Source: Nesterenkonia halotolerans
GTDB taxonomy: Bacteria; Actinomycetota; Actinomycetes; Actinomycetales; Micrococcaceae
Direction of reading: 5' to 3'
NCBI RefSeq assembly: GCF_014874065.1
Contig: NZ_JADBEE010000001.1
Span: 1,860,001-1,924,000 of the forward strand
DNA: 64,000 nucleotides
Below, one piece after another: positions 17,818 to 27,800 of this stretch (position 1 is its first letter; each line of letters begins with the position of its first letter). The position numbers were made by a program, and so were the translations under genes. The notes under the pieces were generated by a model. That model searched no databases, was not told the DNA's origin, and saw nothing but the letters and a program-made list of their open reading frames with translations.

Positions 17818-19649
17818 GGCCAGTTGTCGGCATCCTGATGGGTGAGCGCTACCAGCTCACCGAACGCATCGCCATCGGCGGGATGGGCGAGGTCTGGAAG
17901 GCCTCTGACCAGGTGCTGGGGCGCACTGTGGCGATCAAGATCCTCAAGGAGGAGTACACCGGGGATGAGGCGTTCCTGCGCCGATTCCGCGCGGAGGCGC
18001 GCCACACCGCCCTGTTGAACCACCCCGGCATCGCTGACATCTACGACTACGGCGAGCAGTCGGGCTCCGGCTATCTGGTCATGGAGCTGGTTCCAGGACG
18101 GCCGCTCTCAGTCCTGCTGGAGACGGACAAGACGCTGTCCTGGGAGAAGACTCTCTCGATCATCGCGCAGACGGGGCGCGCCCTGCAGGTGGCCCACGAT
18201 CAGGGTCTGGTCCACCGCGACGTGAAGCCGGGCAACCTGCTCATCACCCCCACGCGGCGGGTGAAGATCACCGACTTCGGCATCGCCCGACTGGCGGACC
18301 AGGTGCCGCTGACCGCCACCGGCCAGGTCATGGGCACCGTGCAGTACCTCTCCCCGGAGCAGGCCACGGGACAGCACGCGACGGGGTCCTCTGACATCTA
18401 CGCGCTGGGCATCATCGGCTACGAGGCGATCGCGGGCCACCGTCCCTTCACGGGTGAATCGCAGATCGCCATTGCGCTGAAACAGGTCAATGAGCCGCCG
18501 CCTGCCCTGCCAGAGACCGTGCCCGAACCGGTGCGCGCGCTGATCATGTCGATGTTGGAGAAGGATCCCTCCCAGCGTCCGATGACCGCGACCAAGCTCG
18601 CGGAGGCCGCGGATGCGCTGCTGCGCCATGACCCGGAGTCTGCGGTGAAGGCCGTACCGGGCATGGCGGCGCATATGGACGGAGCCGATGCGCAGGACGT
18701 GACACAGGCGATACCGCGTCATGACACCCAGCCCACCGCCGTGGTCCCAGCGGCGAGCGCGGGCGCTGCAGGTGCTGGCGCGGCCTCGGCGCGCACGCCT
18801 GAGCAGCCCGCCGCCGACGAGCACACGGCCCAATACGGGACCACCCCGGGGGCTGCCGCATCTCGCCCTCGGGCAGGTGAGTCGGGCTCGCGAGCCTCTG
18901 CCCCCGGCTCCGAGCAGCCCAGGCCGCACGGAGGCCGGCGCTGGTACTGGCCGCTCATGGGTCTGCTCGCCCTGGTTCTGCTCGCGCTGGTGGCCTCCTA
19001 CTTCTTCCCGCAGGGAGGCGCAGGCGATCCGTCCGAGGAGTCCGAGCCCAGTCCGACGGTCACCGAGACCATCACGCCGGGGACCGAGCTGGTCGACATC
19101 CTGGAGGGCAACTACCTGGGTCTCTCGCTGGACGAGGCGACAGTCGCGCTGCAGCAGGCAGGAATGCAGGTTCAGGCCGAGCCCGTGGTGTCCAGCCAGC
19201 CTGCCGGCGTGGTCACCGGAGTCTCTCCCGAGGGCGAGGTACCGGTGGATTCGACCATCACTGTGCTCTACTCCTCCGGTCCGCAGGACATGGAGCAGGA
19301 CGCTGAACAGGGCTCCGAGCAGAACAACGGCCAGAACGGCGAGCAGGAGTCCCCCGGGGATCAGCAGAACAGCGCTGAGCAGCAGGAGCCGGAGACCCCC
19401 GCGGAAGCGCCGGCCGAGGAGCCCACCACCGAGGATCCCTCCGAGGCGGAGACCGATGCCGGATCCGGCGAGGACCCGGAGGCCGACGCCGCAGAGGCAG
19501 ACCCCAGCGACTCCGACTCCGACTCCAGCGCCGAACGCGACGCTGATGCTGAGAGCCCGGAACCGGGCGCCCGACCCTCCAGCGACCCGGCCCGGGCTGG
19601 CGTTGCAGACCAGGATGGTCCAGGATCGGAGACAGGAACTGAACTATGA
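17814..19649 (+). CDS. pknA: Ser/Thr protein kinase, PknA-like, with one PASTA domain
   Basis: A 611-residue membrane kinase. The kinase domain spans about 13-275 with [10 protein letters not shown], Lys42 in VAIKIL, the catalytic loop VHRDVKPGN (Asp136), DFG at 154-156 and [12 protein letters not shown] Pro/Ala-rich linker leads to one helix (about 380-402) and an extracellular part with a single PASTA repeat (about 425-487), then an acidic Ser/Glu/Asp tail of about 125 residues. Mycobacterial PknA lacks a PASTA domain, so this is a variant. An alternative start at Met9 is possible. The ATG overlaps the pbpA stop. Confidence 0.93.
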   Translation: MRPVVGILMGERYQLTERIAIGGMGEVWKASDQVLGRTVAIKILKEEYTGDEAFLRRFRAEARHTALLNHPGIADIYDYGEQSGSGYLVMELVPGRPLSVLLETDKTLSWEKTLSIIAQTGRALQVAHDQGLVHRDVKPGNLLITPTRRVKITDFGIARLADQVPLTATGQVMGTVQYLSPEQATGQHATGSSDIYALGIIGYEAIAGHRPFTGESQIAIALKQVNEPPPALPETVPEPVRALIMSMLEKDPSQRPMTATKLAEAADALLRHDPESAVKAVPGMAAHMDGADAQDVTQAIPRHDTQPTAVVPAASAGAAGAGAASARTPEQPAADEHTAQYGTTPGAAASRPRAGESGSRASAPGSEQPRPHGGRRWYWPLMGLLALVLLALVASYFFPQGGAGDPSEESEPSPTVTETITPGTELVDILEGNYLGLSLDEATVALQQAGMQVQAEPVVSSQPAGVVTGVSPEGEVPVDSTITVLYSSGPQDMEQDAEQGSEQNNGQNGEQESPGDQQNSAEQQEPETPAEAPAEEPTTEDPSEAETDAGSGEDPEADAAEADPSDSDSDSSAERDADAESPEPGARPSSDPARAGVADQDGPGSETGTEL

Positions 19650-21877
19650 CTGAGCCTGCTGAGCGTATCCTCAACGGCCGTTACCGCATCAGCTCGCTGA
19701 TCGGTCGCGGTGGGATGGCCGATGTCTATCTGGGCCATGACCTGTCCCTGGATCGCAAGGTCGCCGTCAAGATGCTGCGCCCAGATCTGGCCCGCGATCC
19801 CCAGTTCCAGGGTCGGTTCCGCCGCGAGGGCCAGTCCTCTGCCTCGCTGAACCACCCCAACATCGTCGCCGTCTACGACTCCGGGCGTGAAGAGGTCGAG
19901 GATCAGACCCATCACGAGGTCAAGACCCCCTATATCGTCATGGAGTACGTGGATGGCGTGACCCTGCGCCACATCCTGCATGGGACTCCGAAGATCACCG
20001 ACACCTCCGACGTCGACGAGGAGGAGACCCGGGTCGCCGCAGGCTCTTCTCCGCCCCCGCCTCCCGAGCAGGAGGAGGATGTCCTCTCGCTCGGAGACAC
20101 CGGTCGGGTGCATGCCGGCGAGGACCACCTGCCCGCACACCAGGTCGGTTCACAGCTCCAGTCGAAGATCGATCACGCGCTGAACAAGCCCCTCTCGGAG
20201 CACGAGACGGCCGGGTACATGCACGGCATCCTGGGCGCGCTGGGCTACAGCCACGAGAAGGGCATCGTCCACCGGGACATCAAACCCTCCAACGTGATGG
20301 TGTCGCAGACCGGTCAGATCAAGGTCATGGACTTCGGCATCGCCCGAGCGCTGGCAGATTCCGCCTCCACGATGACCCAGACCTCCGCCGTGGTGGGCAC
20401 CGCACAGTATCTCTCCCCCGAGCAGGCGCGCGGTGAGGTGGTGGATCACCGCTCGGACCTCTACTCCGCGGGGTGTGTGCTCTTCGAGCTGCTCGCCAAT
20501 CGGCCACCGTTCCAGGGCGAATCTCCGGTCTCCGTGGCCTACCAGCACGTGCGCGAAGCACCGCCCCAGGTCAGTGACTTCAACCCACGGGTGAGCCCGG
20601 CCATGGAGTCTGTCGTGGGCAAGGCGCTGACCAAGGACCCGGCGCGACGGTTCCAGACCGCCGAGGAGTTCAACCTAGCGCTCCAGAAGGCGCTGATCGG
20701 GATCGGCGTCGACGATGAGGACCACCCGACCGCCGCGCTGGGGGCAGTCGGCGGACGGCAGGACTTCAACCAGGTGCTCGCCGCGGGTGCCGCGCCCATG
20801 GCCACGCGCCTCTCGGCCCGCACACCCGAGGACCCTGCCCTCTATCAGAGCTATCCCGAGCCGGCTCCGCGTCCCCGACGACGACGCGGCGGCCTGATAC
20901 TGGTCTGGACGCTGCTCATCCTGGCGCTGGTCGGGGGCGGCACCTATGCCCTGATGAACATGCTGGAGACTTCCGAGGTCTCGATCCCCGAGGTGGAGGA
21001 CGTAGCGCGCGAGGAGGCCATCGCCGAGCTCGAGGACGCGAATCTGACCTACACCCTGGAGAGCGAGCCGCACCCTGAGATCGAGGAGGACCGCGCGGTC
21101 CGCACCGATCCTGCCTCCGGCACCACGGTCCCCGCAGACAGCGCAGTGGTGCTCTACCTCTCGGCAGGGCCCGAGAGCGTCCGAGTCCCCGAGGATCTGC
21201 GCGGCTCCTCTGAAGACGAGGTCCGCGAGGCTCTGGAAGAGGCAGGCCTGGAGGTCGGCGAGGTCAGCCGGGAGAACGATCCGGAAGTCGAAGCTGACAT
21301 GCTGATCAGCACCGACCCCGACGAGGGCAGCTCGGTCAGCCCGGGGTCCGAGGTCGACCTGATCCTGTCCACCGGTCAGGTGGAGATGCCCGGAGTGTTC
21401 AACCGCAGCCGCACCGAGGCCCAGGCGATCCTCGAGGATCTCGGGCTGAGCGTCAACGCCATCGAGGACGAACGCACGGACTACTCCGCAGGCACCGTGG
21501 TGGGTCAGCGCGTGAACGGTCAGTCGGTCCGCGCCGGAGACGACATCCCACAGGGCTCCCAGGTGACCCTCGTGGTGGCCGTGGCTCCCGAGCCGGACCC
21601 CACTCCCTCCGAGGATGAGCCCGAGGATGAGGAACCGTCCGAAGACCCCAGCGAGGAGCCCAGCGAGGACCCGGAGCCGTCAGAGGACCCCTCGAACGGC
21701 GAGGGAGACGACGCTCCCGAGGACGAACCGTCAGACGAAGGCGGCAACGACAACGGCAATGGGGGCACCAACGGCGAGGGCGCGGGAAACAGCGACGATC
21801 AGCAGAACAACGGCGGCGGCAACGGCGGGAACAATGGCAATGGCGGCAACGGGGGAGGTGCTGGCGATGAGCAGTGA
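19646..21877 (+). CDS. pknB: Ser/Thr protein kinase PknB with three PASTA domains
   Basis: A 743-residue sensor kinase. Kinase landmarks are [10 protein letters not shown], Lys42 in [14 protein letters not shown] (Asp211), DFG at 229-231 and [13 protein letters not shown]. Between TLRHIL (about 111) and the helix before HRD there are about 65 extra residues (about 113-180), acidic with a run of five prolines, inside what is normally a compact hinge/helix-D region. One membrane helix lies at about 414-437, then three PASTA repeats (about 445-645) and an acidic, then Gly/Asn-rich tail. It overlaps pknA by 4 bases and murT by 11. Confidence 0.95.
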   Translation: MTEPAERILNGRYRISSLIGRGGMADVYLGHDLSLDRKVAVKMLRPDLARDPQFQGRFRREGQSSASLNHPNIVAVYDSGREEVEDQTHHEVKTPYIVMEYVDGVTLRHILHGTPKITDTSDVDEEETRVAAGSSPPPPPEQEEDVLSLGDTGRVHAGEDHLPAHQVGSQLQSKIDHALNKPLSEHETAGYMHGILGALGYSHEKGIVHRDIKPSNVMVSQTGQIKVMDFGIARALADSASTMTQTSAVVGTAQYLSPEQARGEVVDHRSDLYSAGCVLFELLANRPPFQGESPVSVAYQHVREAPPQVSDFNPRVSPAMESVVGKALTKDPARRFQTAEEFNLALQKALIGIGVDDEDHPTAALGAVGGRQDFNQVLAAGAAPMATRLSARTPEDPALYQSYPEPAPRPRRRRGGLILVWTLLILALVGGGTYALMNMLETSEVSIPEVEDVAREEAIAELEDANLTYTLESEPHPEIEEDRAVRTDPASGTTVPADSAVVLYLSAGPESVRVPEDLRGSSEDEVREALEEAGLEVGEVSRENDPEVEADMLISTDPDEGSSVSPGSEVDLILSTGQVEMPGVFNRSRTEAQAILEDLGLSVNAIEDERTDYSAGTVVGQRVNGQSVRAGDDIPQGSQVTLVVAVAPEPDPTPSEDEPEDEEPSEDPSEEPSEDPEPSEDPSNGEGDDAPEDEPSDEGGNDNGNGGTNGEGAGNSDDQQNNGGGNGGNNGNGGNGGGAGDEQ

Positions 21878-23207
21878 CCTCCGAAGCTCACCGACGCCCT
21901 CCCGGCCCGGGCCCCTGGGCTCCGCAGTCTCTGCGCTGAGCTCGGTCGGCTCGGTGCTGCTGGGACGGTCGGCCCGCGCCGTGTCGAAGCTCCGCGGATC
22001 TGGCGGCTCGGCGTTTCCCGGACTGGTCGTGGAGAAGGTCGACCCCCATTTCCTCGCCAGGACGCTGCACCGGCTCCCGCGAGGCGTCATCGTGGTCTCC
22101 GGGACCAACGGAAAGACCACCACCACCAAGATGGTCGTGGAGCTTCTCCGCGGCCAGGGCCTGAAGGTCTTCACCAACCGCAGCGGCTCGAACTTCACCC
22201 GCGGCGTCGTCGCCTCCATTCTGGGCGAAGTCCGGCTCAACGGTCGGCTCGATGCTGACATCGCGGTGCTGGAGCTGGACGAGGCGCATGCGGTGCATTT
22301 CGTCAAAGCTGTCCGACCGGACCACAGCCTGCTGCTCAACGTCATGCGCGACCAGCTCGACCGATTTGGGGAAATCGACACCACGGCGGGCATGCTCCGT
22401 GCGATCGCCCAGCACACGGATCAGGGCGTGGTGCTCAACCGCGAAGATCCGCGGGTCCGCGCGATCGCGCACAATCTCGGGGACCAGCGCGTGGACTACT
22501 TCGGGCTCAGCGAATCGCTGCGCAGCCACTTCCCCAGTGACGATGACTTCCATTCCGGTCCTGCCGCGGCGGCCGATCGCCCCGAGGCGGACGTGGTCCT
22601 CGAGGAGCTCACCGAGGCAGGCGGTCGATTCACGCTCGACGGTGAGACCATCAGCACAGCACTCACGGTCAACGGCGCCTACAACACCTTCAACGCTGCA
22701 GCCGCCCTGGCAGTGGTCCGCCAGGCCCTGGATGAGACCGTGGACTCGGCGGCGCTGATCGCCTCCCTGGCCAAGGTCTCTCCTGCGTTCGGCCGCGGGG
22801 AGAGCCTCACAGTGCAGGGCCGGCCGCTGGATCTGGTGCTGGTGAAGAACCCGTCCGGCTTCCGGCTCGGGCTGAGCTCCTTCGCATCCAGCGGCGTGGC
22901 CACCATGATCGCCATCAATGACAACTATGCCGATGGCCGCGACATGAGCTGGCTCTGGGACGTGGAGTTCGACTCGCTCGCTGAAGAAGGCGTGCGGATG
23001 ATCTCCGGAGTGCGCGCCTACGACATGGCGCTTCGTCTGAAGTACGACGACGTCGCCTTCGATGCCGTGGAGACTGACCTCCAGGCGGCGCTGACGCGGT
23101 TCCTCGACGAGAACCCCGACCAGCCGGCCCGCATCTTCTGCACCTATACGGCGATGCTGGGACTCCGGAAGCAGCTCAGCGCCTACACCGAAGTGGAGGC
23201 CTTCTGA
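21867..23207 (+). CDS. murT: lipid II isoglutaminyl synthase subunit MurT
   Basis: A 446-residue Mur-ligase-like subunit that, with GatD, amidates D-Glu of lipid II. It has the ATP-binding GTNGKTTTTKMV motif, LLNVMRDQLDRFGE and a C-terminal DUF1727 domain (RIFCTYTAMLGLRKQL). The ATG at 21867 follows GGGGGAGG and overlaps the pknB stop by 11 bases; the frame is open further upstream but that is pknB coding sequence. Only one Cys is present, so the four-Cys zinc ribbon known in Staphylococcus MurT is missing. The stop overlaps the gatD start. Confidence 0.93.
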   Translation: MSSDLRSSPTPSRPGPLGSAVSALSSVGSVLLGRSARAVSKLRGSGGSAFPGLVVEKVDPHFLARTLHRLPRGVIVVSGTNGKTTTTKMVVELLRGQGLKVFTNRSGSNFTRGVVASILGEVRLNGRLDADIAVLELDEAHAVHFVKAVRPDHSLLLNVMRDQLDRFGEIDTTAGMLRAIAQHTDQGVVLNREDPRVRAIAHNLGDQRVDYFGLSESLRSHFPSDDDFHSGPAAAADRPEADVVLEELTEAGGRFTLDGETISTALTVNGAYNTFNAAAALAVVRQALDETVDSAALIASLAKVSPAFGRGESLTVQGRPLDLVLVKNPSGFRLGLSSFASSGVATMIAINDNYADGRDMSWLWDVEFDSLAEEGVRMISGVRAYDMALRLKYDDVAFDAVETDLQAALTRFLDENPDQPARIFCTYTAMLGLRKQLSAYTEVEAF

Positions 23208-23959
23208 TGACAGCCGCAGCCAGACCCATCCACGTGCTCCAGCTCTACCCCCGGGACATGAACATCTACGGAGACTTCGGCAATGCGCTGGTGCTCTCAC
23301 GACGTCTGCAGTGGCGCGGCTACGAGCCGATCCTGCACAGCTACGACCCGGAGGACGAGTTTCCCGAGGAGGTCGATCTGGTCATCGGTGGAGGAGGCCA
23401 GGACAGTGGTCAGGACAAGATCCAGCAGGATCTGCTGCGCATCGGTGACACGCTCCATGCGCTGACCGAGCAAAACACTCCGATGCTGATGATCTGCGGG
23501 CTCTACCAGCTCTTCGGACATTCCTTCCGCACCCGGGAAGGCCGTGAGATCCAAGGGATCGGTGTCCTGGACCTGCACACCGAGGGAACCGACACCCGGC
23601 TGATCGGCAACGTGGTCGCCGAGTCCAGCCAGTTCGGGGAGATCCTCGGCTATGAGAACCACTCTGGCCAGACCTACCTCGGCGAGGGCGTGCAGCCGCT
23701 GGCGCGCGTCACGAAGGGGGAGGGCAACAATGCCCGGGACTCCCATGAGGGTGCGCGCTACAAGAATGTCCTCGGAAGCTACCTGCATGGTTCGCTGCTG
23801 CCCAAGAATCCGGCGATCGCCGACTTCCTGATCGCGACCGCCGTGCAGAACCGCTACGGGGAGGAAGTCCACCCCGCCATCGAGCCCGCGGGCTCGGCGC
23901 AGCCCATCGATGAGCTGACCCGTCAGGCGCGGATGCACGCCACCAGGCGGCCGCGCTAG
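23207..23959 (+). CDS. gatD: lipid II isoglutaminyl synthase glutaminase subunit GatD
   Basis: A 250-residue class I glutamine amidotransferase of the CobB/CobQ-like type. The nucleophile Cys lies in MLMICGLYQLFGHSF and the catalytic His in GSYLHGSLLPKNP. It releases ammonia for MurT. The ATG overlaps the murT TGA by one base, giving tight coupling. The N-terminal QLYPRDMNIYGDFGN matches GatD. Confidence 0.94.
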   Translation: MTAAARPIHVLQLYPRDMNIYGDFGNALVLSRRLQWRGYEPILHSYDPEDEFPEEVDLVIGGGGQDSGQDKIQQDLLRIGDTLHALTEQNTPMLMICGLYQLFGHSFRTREGREIQGIGVLDLHTEGTDTRLIGNVVAESSQFGEILGYENHSGQTYLGEGVQPLARVTKGEGNNARDSHEGARYKNVLGSYLHGSLLPKNPAIADFLIATAVQNRYGEEVHPAIEPAGSAQPIDELTRQARMHATRRPR

Positions 23960-23972
23960 GCGGGACTGCTCG

Positions 23973-24269
23973 TCACTTCCACCGCATGGTCATGAAGAAG
24001 CCGATCATGATGATGCCGAAGCCGATGACGACGTTCCAGCCGCCCACGGACTGGATCGGGAACGCTCCCTGAGTGATGTACCAGACGATCAGCCAGAGCA
24101 GACCGATGATCATCAGGCCGATCATGGTGGCGCGGTACCACATGGGCAGCGACTCGTCCTCGAGCTCGAGATCCTTCAGCTCCATGGGCTCGGCGTCGTT
24201 GAGCGGAGACTTCTTGGCTGCGGTCTTCTCGTTCTTCCTGCGATTCCTGCGCTGCTTGGACTCTGCCAC
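23973..24269 (-). CDS. crgA: cell division protein CrgA
   Basis: A 98-residue protein with a basic N-terminal tail (AESKQRRNRRKN) and two membrane helices joined by a short loop (about 51-71 and 78-95), the exact layout of CrgA, which links FtsZ, PBPs and the wall machinery at the septum. GTG 24269 with GAGGAG upstream was chosen; the frame is open further upstream but the extra residues are Arg/Pro/Cys-rich and unlike the family. It converges on gatD with a 13-base gap. Confidence 0.92.
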   Translation of the reverse strand: MAESKQRRNRRKNEKTAAKKSPLNDAEPMELKDLELEDESLPMWYRATMIGLMIIGLLWLIVWYITQGAFPIQSVGGWNVVIGFGIIMIGFFMTMRWK

Positions 24270-24415
24270 GTCGTATCGGCTCCTCTGGCTCTCGCACGGA
24301 CCTCGGTTCGGTATCCTGGTCCCACAACCGAGCACCCGTGGCGCCGGCCCTGGTCTGCGCGCCATTCTATCCGTTGAACTGTGATGCTCGCCGCACCCTG
24401 CCGTTCGGAGGACTC

Positions 24416-25168
24416 ATGTCGGGACACCGCCGCGGCGGCGCAGGCGCCCGCGTGCTGGGTGTCACCGGCGAGCTGCTGATCACCCTGGGCGTGCTGGGAC
24501 TGCTCTTCGTGGTGTGGGAGGTCTGGTGGACCGGACTGGACGCAAACCGCGACGCGCAGGCGCTCGAAGAGGAGTTTCACAGCCGGATCGAACAGGTCGA
24601 CCCTGATGCAGACCCCGGCCCCGTCTCGCCGGACTGCCAGGAGCTGCCCGACGGCGGAGCTGCGGCGTGCCCGGAGCAGATGGCCACGGTGGACAGCGGA
24701 GCCATGGCGGTGCTCTATGCGCCGGCTCTCGGATCCGACTGGTCTGCCCCGGTGCGCTCCGGGGTCGACGACGCAACGCTGAACAGCGGCGGTGTGGGCC
24801 ACTATCCCGAGACGCAGCTTCCCGGTGAGGCAGGAAACTTCGCCGTGGCGGGGCATCGACTGACCTATGGCGACGTGCTCCGAGACCAGGATCAGCTTGC
24901 CGCAGGCGACGAGATCTACGTGGAGTCCCCGGACGGCTACTACACCTATGAGGTCACCGAGAGCTATGTGGTGCTTCCTGAGCAGTCCGAGGTGATCCTG
25001 CCGGTCCCGGGCGAGCCCGAGGCGCAGGCGGATCGCTCTCTGCTGACCCTGACCACCTGTCACCCGCTGTTCTCGAATCGCGAACGGCTGATCACCCACG
25101 CTGAACTCGTGGACTGGTCTCCACTGTCCTCAGAGGCGCCGGCCGCCGTCGCCCAGGGAGGTTCCTGA
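24416..25168 (+). CDS. class E sortase
   Basis: A 250-residue membrane transpeptidase that joins surface proteins to the wall. One N-terminal helix (about 18-38) is followed by the sortase barrel with the catalytic His in FAVAGHRLTYG, Cys in LLTLTTCHPLF and Arg in SNRERLI. CGGAGGA precedes the ATG; an earlier in-frame ATG at 24338 has no site. Class E enzymes usually prefer LAxTG signals; the one substrate seen in this window has LPATG. Confidence 0.92.
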   Translation: MSGHRRGGAGARVLGVTGELLITLGVLGLLFVVWEVWWTGLDANRDAQALEEEFHSRIEQVDPDADPGPVSPDCQELPDGGAAACPEQMATVDSGAMAVLYAPALGSDWSAPVRSGVDDATLNSGGVGHYPETQLPGEAGNFAVAGHRLTYGDVLRDQDQLAAGDEIYVESPDGYYTYEVTESYVVLPEQSEVILPVPGEPEAQADRSLLTLTTCHPLFSNRERLITHAELVDWSPLSSEAPAAVAQGGS

Positions 25169-25169
25169 G

Positions 25170-25373
25170 ATGTATGCCTGGCTCTTCCGTCAGCTCCCCG
25201 GGCCGCTGGCTGTGCAGATCCTGCTCAGCCTGGTCATTCTGGCCGGTATCGTGTTTGTCCTGATGCAGTTCGTCTTCCCGTGGCTGAGTCAGTACAGCCC
25301 GCTCAACGATTCCACGCTCGAAACGATGACCTCCTCGGCGTACGGCCGAGGCGAAGGGACCCCCCATGAGTGA
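25170..25373 (+). CDS. small single-helix membrane protein
   Basis: A 67-residue protein starting one base after the sortase stop and overlapping the next gene by 8 bases, so it is almost certainly translated. Residues about 14-38 form one hydrophobic helix; the rest is polar. I do not recognise a family. Its position suggests a function with the sortase. Confidence 0.75.
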   Translation: MYAWLFRQLPGPLAVQILLSLVILAGIVFVLMQFVFPWLSQYSPLNDSTLETMTSSAYGRGEGTPHE

Positions 25374-26013
25374 GACCTCCTCCGCAGCCCGGATCCTCGT
25401 GGTCGACAACTACGACAGCTTCGTCTACACGCTGGTCGGGTACCTCCGTGAGCTCGGCGCCGAGGCGACGGTGATCCGCAACGACGACCTGACGGTGGCC
25501 GAGGCGAAGAAGCTCGCCGCCGAGTACGACGGCGTGCTCATCTCCCCCGGCCCGGGCACCCCCGGTGAGGCTGGCGTCTCGGTGGAGCTCATTCGCTGGT
25601 GCGCGGAGGCACAGGAGCCGATGCTCGGAGTCTGCCTGGGCCATCAGGGCCTCGGCGAGGCCTTCGGTGCGACGGTGACCCACGCCGAGCAGCTCATGCA
25701 CGGCAAGACCTCGCCGGTGACTCACACCGGCCATGCCTCCTTCGCGGGTCTCCCAGAGACCTTTGTGGCCACGCGGTACCACTCGTTGACGGTGGCGCCG
25801 GAGACCATTCCTGAGATCCTCGAGGTCACCGCTTCCACCGCGGACGGAGTGATCATGGGGCTGGCCCACCGCACGGCACCGCTGTGGGGAATGCAGTACC
25901 ACCCAGAATCGGTGCTCACCGAGGGCGGCTACCGGATGCTGGGCAACTGGCTGGAGTCCATGGGCCAGCATGGCGCGGCCGAGAAGGCCGCCCAGCTGAA
26001 CCCGATCCGCTGA
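25366..26013 (+). CDS. pabA: glutamine amidotransferase, anthranilate/aminodeoxychorismate synthase component II
   Basis: A 215-residue class I amidotransferase of the TrpG/PabA family. It has the N-terminal ILVVDNYDSFVYTLVGYL, the oxyanion strand SPGPGTPGEAGVS, nucleophile Cys in GVCLGHQGLGEAFG, HGKTSPV and the catalytic His in GMQYHPES. It would feed ammonia to chorismate for folate or tryptophan synthesis. No partner subunit lies nearby, so PabA versus TrpG cannot be settled; the distance from trp genes favours PabA. Confidence 0.88.
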   Translation: MSETSSAARILVVDNYDSFVYTLVGYLRELGAEATVIRNDDLTVAEAKKLAAEYDGVLISPGPGTPGEAGVSVELIRWCAEAQEPMLGVCLGHQGLGEAFGATVTHAEQLMHGKTSPVTHTGHASFAGLPETFVATRYHSLTVAPETIPEILEVTASTADGVIMGLAHRTAPLWGMQYHPESVLTEGGYRMLGNWLESMGQHGAAEKAAQLNPIR

Positions 26014-26090
26014 GGATCCAGGACACTGTGGATCGAGGCCACTGAGGCTCCCGCGCTCAGCCGCCACCTCCACAACAATTCCGAAGCAGA

Positions 26091-26134
26091 CACACGAAGC
26101 GGACCTGGCGTGATCGCCAGGTCCGCTTCGTGTG
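26091..26134. terminator. perfect 20-bp hairpin terminator
   Basis: CACACGAAGCGGACCTGGCG, loop TGAT, then the exact complement. It lies between two converging genes and probably stops transcription from both sides. Confidence 0.8.
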
Positions 26135-26208
26135 CTGGGCGGCTGCAGCAGTTCTGCCTCCTGCACCGCCCGGGTACTACGTCAGATTCGTCCTACAACG
26201 TGCTCGAC

Positions 26209-27120
26209 TCAGGTGGCCGGCTTCGGTGAAGGAACGTTGTTGCCCTTGGCCTCGCTGGCGTCCTGGGCGTTGACGTTGGTCTCACCCGAGGGCCCAGCCT
26301 TGGTCTCCGGGGAACCGGAGGGCTTGGGTGCCGCGGACGTCGTCTGCGGAGCCGAGCTGGCCGGCTTCGCGGGCGCCGCCGGGGTTCCCTGCACGGCTGG
26401 CTTCTCAGCGGAGGTCACCGGCTTGGGCGCCGCCGTCGAAGAGGTGGCGGGACGAGTGACCGGCTCCGGCTTCTTCCACGGGTCTTCCACAGGCTGGCTG
26501 GCGCGCCATGCGGCGACACCTGCCGTGACGGTGGCCGCCACGAGCCCGAAGATCAGCAGGCCCTTCTTGCGGCTGTTGGAGCGCTGCTGCTTCTTCAGAG
26601 CCTTGGCTGTGCCCTTGGCATAGCGCTCAGAGCTCTTGCGCAGCTTCTTGACGATCTTCTTGTCGCCAGTCGCCTTGATCAGCGCCTTCTCCACACGCGG
26701 ATCCAGCTCAGCCCGGTGGATGAGCTTCGCGGTCTTGTCCGCGTAGCCCCCCAGACGCGCCGACGTCGCCGGAACATATTCCGAGGTGAACTGGGTCTTG
26801 GCCGTGTCGTACTTGGCGAGGACCTTGGCCACCTCGGCGCGGGCCTGCGGGGGGAGCCTGTCGTACTGCGAGGCGATTCCCCCACCAGCGACCGAGGAGT
26901 ACTGCTTGATCTTCTGGCCCGCCACTGAGGCGCCGTCGTTGACTGCCGTCAGTGCACGCCCGGAGGCGTCCTGCACCTTCGGGGCGCTCTTGCGGTAGGT
27001 GCCTTCGGCCCAATCTGCGGCCGCGCCCAGTTTGGGGGCGGTCCAATCACGTGCGGTCTCGACTCCCGCGAGCACGACGTGCTCCCAGGAGTGGTTCCGC
27101 TTCTTCTTCTTGCCGAACAT
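26209..27120 (-). CDS. hypothetical membrane-anchored protein with Lys-rich and Pro/Ala/Thr-rich ends
   Basis: A 303-residue protein I do not recognise. It starts MFGKKKKRNHSW, has a helical, Ala-rich, basic region (about 20-185) that could form coiled coil, one predicted membrane helix (about 190-208, GLLIFGLVAATVTAGVAAW), then a low-complexity Pro/Ala/Ser/Thr tail of about 85 residues. If the helix crosses the membrane, the tail is outside. Good actinobacterial codon use and a terminator behind support a real gene. Confidence 0.75.
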   Translation of the reverse strand: MFGKKKKRNHSWEHVVLAGVETARDWTAPKLGAAADWAEGTYRKSAPKVQDASGRALTAVNDGASVAGQKIKQYSSVAGGGIASQYDRLPPQARAEVAKVLAKYDTAKTQFTSEYVPATSARLGGYADKTAKLIHRAELDPRVEKALIKATGDKKIVKKLRKSSERYAKGTAKALKKQQRSNSRKKGLLIFGLVAATVTAGVAAWRASQPVEDPWKKPEPVTRPATSSTAAPKPVTSAEKPAVQGTPAAPAKPASSAPQTTSAAPKPSGSPETKAGPSGETNVNAQDASEAKGNNVPSPKPAT

Positions 27121-27256
27121 GCATGTCCTCCGAATCCGGATCGGTTGCTCACATCAGCTTACGTGGTCTGCCGGTGACCTGCTATGGCACGGCCCATCTC
27201 CCCCATCATCCCCCGAGCTGGCACCTCGCGCCACCAATAGTGAGACAATGGGGCCC

Positions 27257-27790
27257 ATGAGTGCTATCGCAACACATCAGGCAACTATCCGTACTTCCAA
27301 GGGCGAGATCGTGGTCGAGCTCTTCGGCAACCACGCGCCCAAGACTGTGGACAACTTCGTAGGACTGGCCACCGGCGAGCAGGAGTGGACCCACCCCGAG
27401 TCGGGCGAGAAGATGGTCGACACCCCGCTCTACAGCGGCACCGTGTTCCACCGCATCATCTCCGACTTCATGATCCAGGGCGGAGACCCGCTCGGCCTCG
27501 GCGTCGGTGGACCCGGCTACAAGTTCGGCGATGAGATCCACCCCGAGCTGGACTTCACCGCACCGTACAAGCTGGCCATGGCCAACGCCGGCCCGGGCAC
27601 CAATGGTTCACAGTTCTTCATCACCTCGGTGGCGACGAACTGGCTCCAGGGCAAGCACACCATCTTCGGCGAGGTCAGCGACGCAGAGTCGCAGAAGGTC
27701 GTCGATGCGCTCAACACCGTGCCCACCGACAACCGGGATCGCCCGAAGGAAGACGTCGTCATCGAGAAGATCGACGTCGAGAAGCTCTGA
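27257..27790 (+). CDS. ppiA: peptidyl-prolyl cis-trans isomerase, cyclophilin type
   Basis: A 177-residue cytoplasmic cyclophilin with VFHRIISDFMIQGGDP, the Gly-rich GVGGPGYKFGDE segment and LAMANAGPGTNGSQFFIT. It catalyses proline isomerisation in folding. ATG 27257 was chosen because actinobacterial homologues start MSAIATH; another ATG lies at 27248. No clear ribosome site precedes either, so it may be translated from a leaderless or very short-leader transcript. The longer upstream open frame is not supported. Confidence 0.93.
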   Translation: MSAIATHQATIRTSKGEIVVELFGNHAPKTVDNFVGLATGEQEWTHPESGEKMVDTPLYSGTVFHRIISDFMIQGGDPLGLGVGGPGYKFGDEIHPELDFTAPYKLAMANAGPGTNGSQFFITSVATNWLQGKHTIFGEVSDAESQKVVDALNTVPTDNRDRPKEDVVIEKIDVEKL

Positions 27791-27800
27791 GGAGCCTAGA

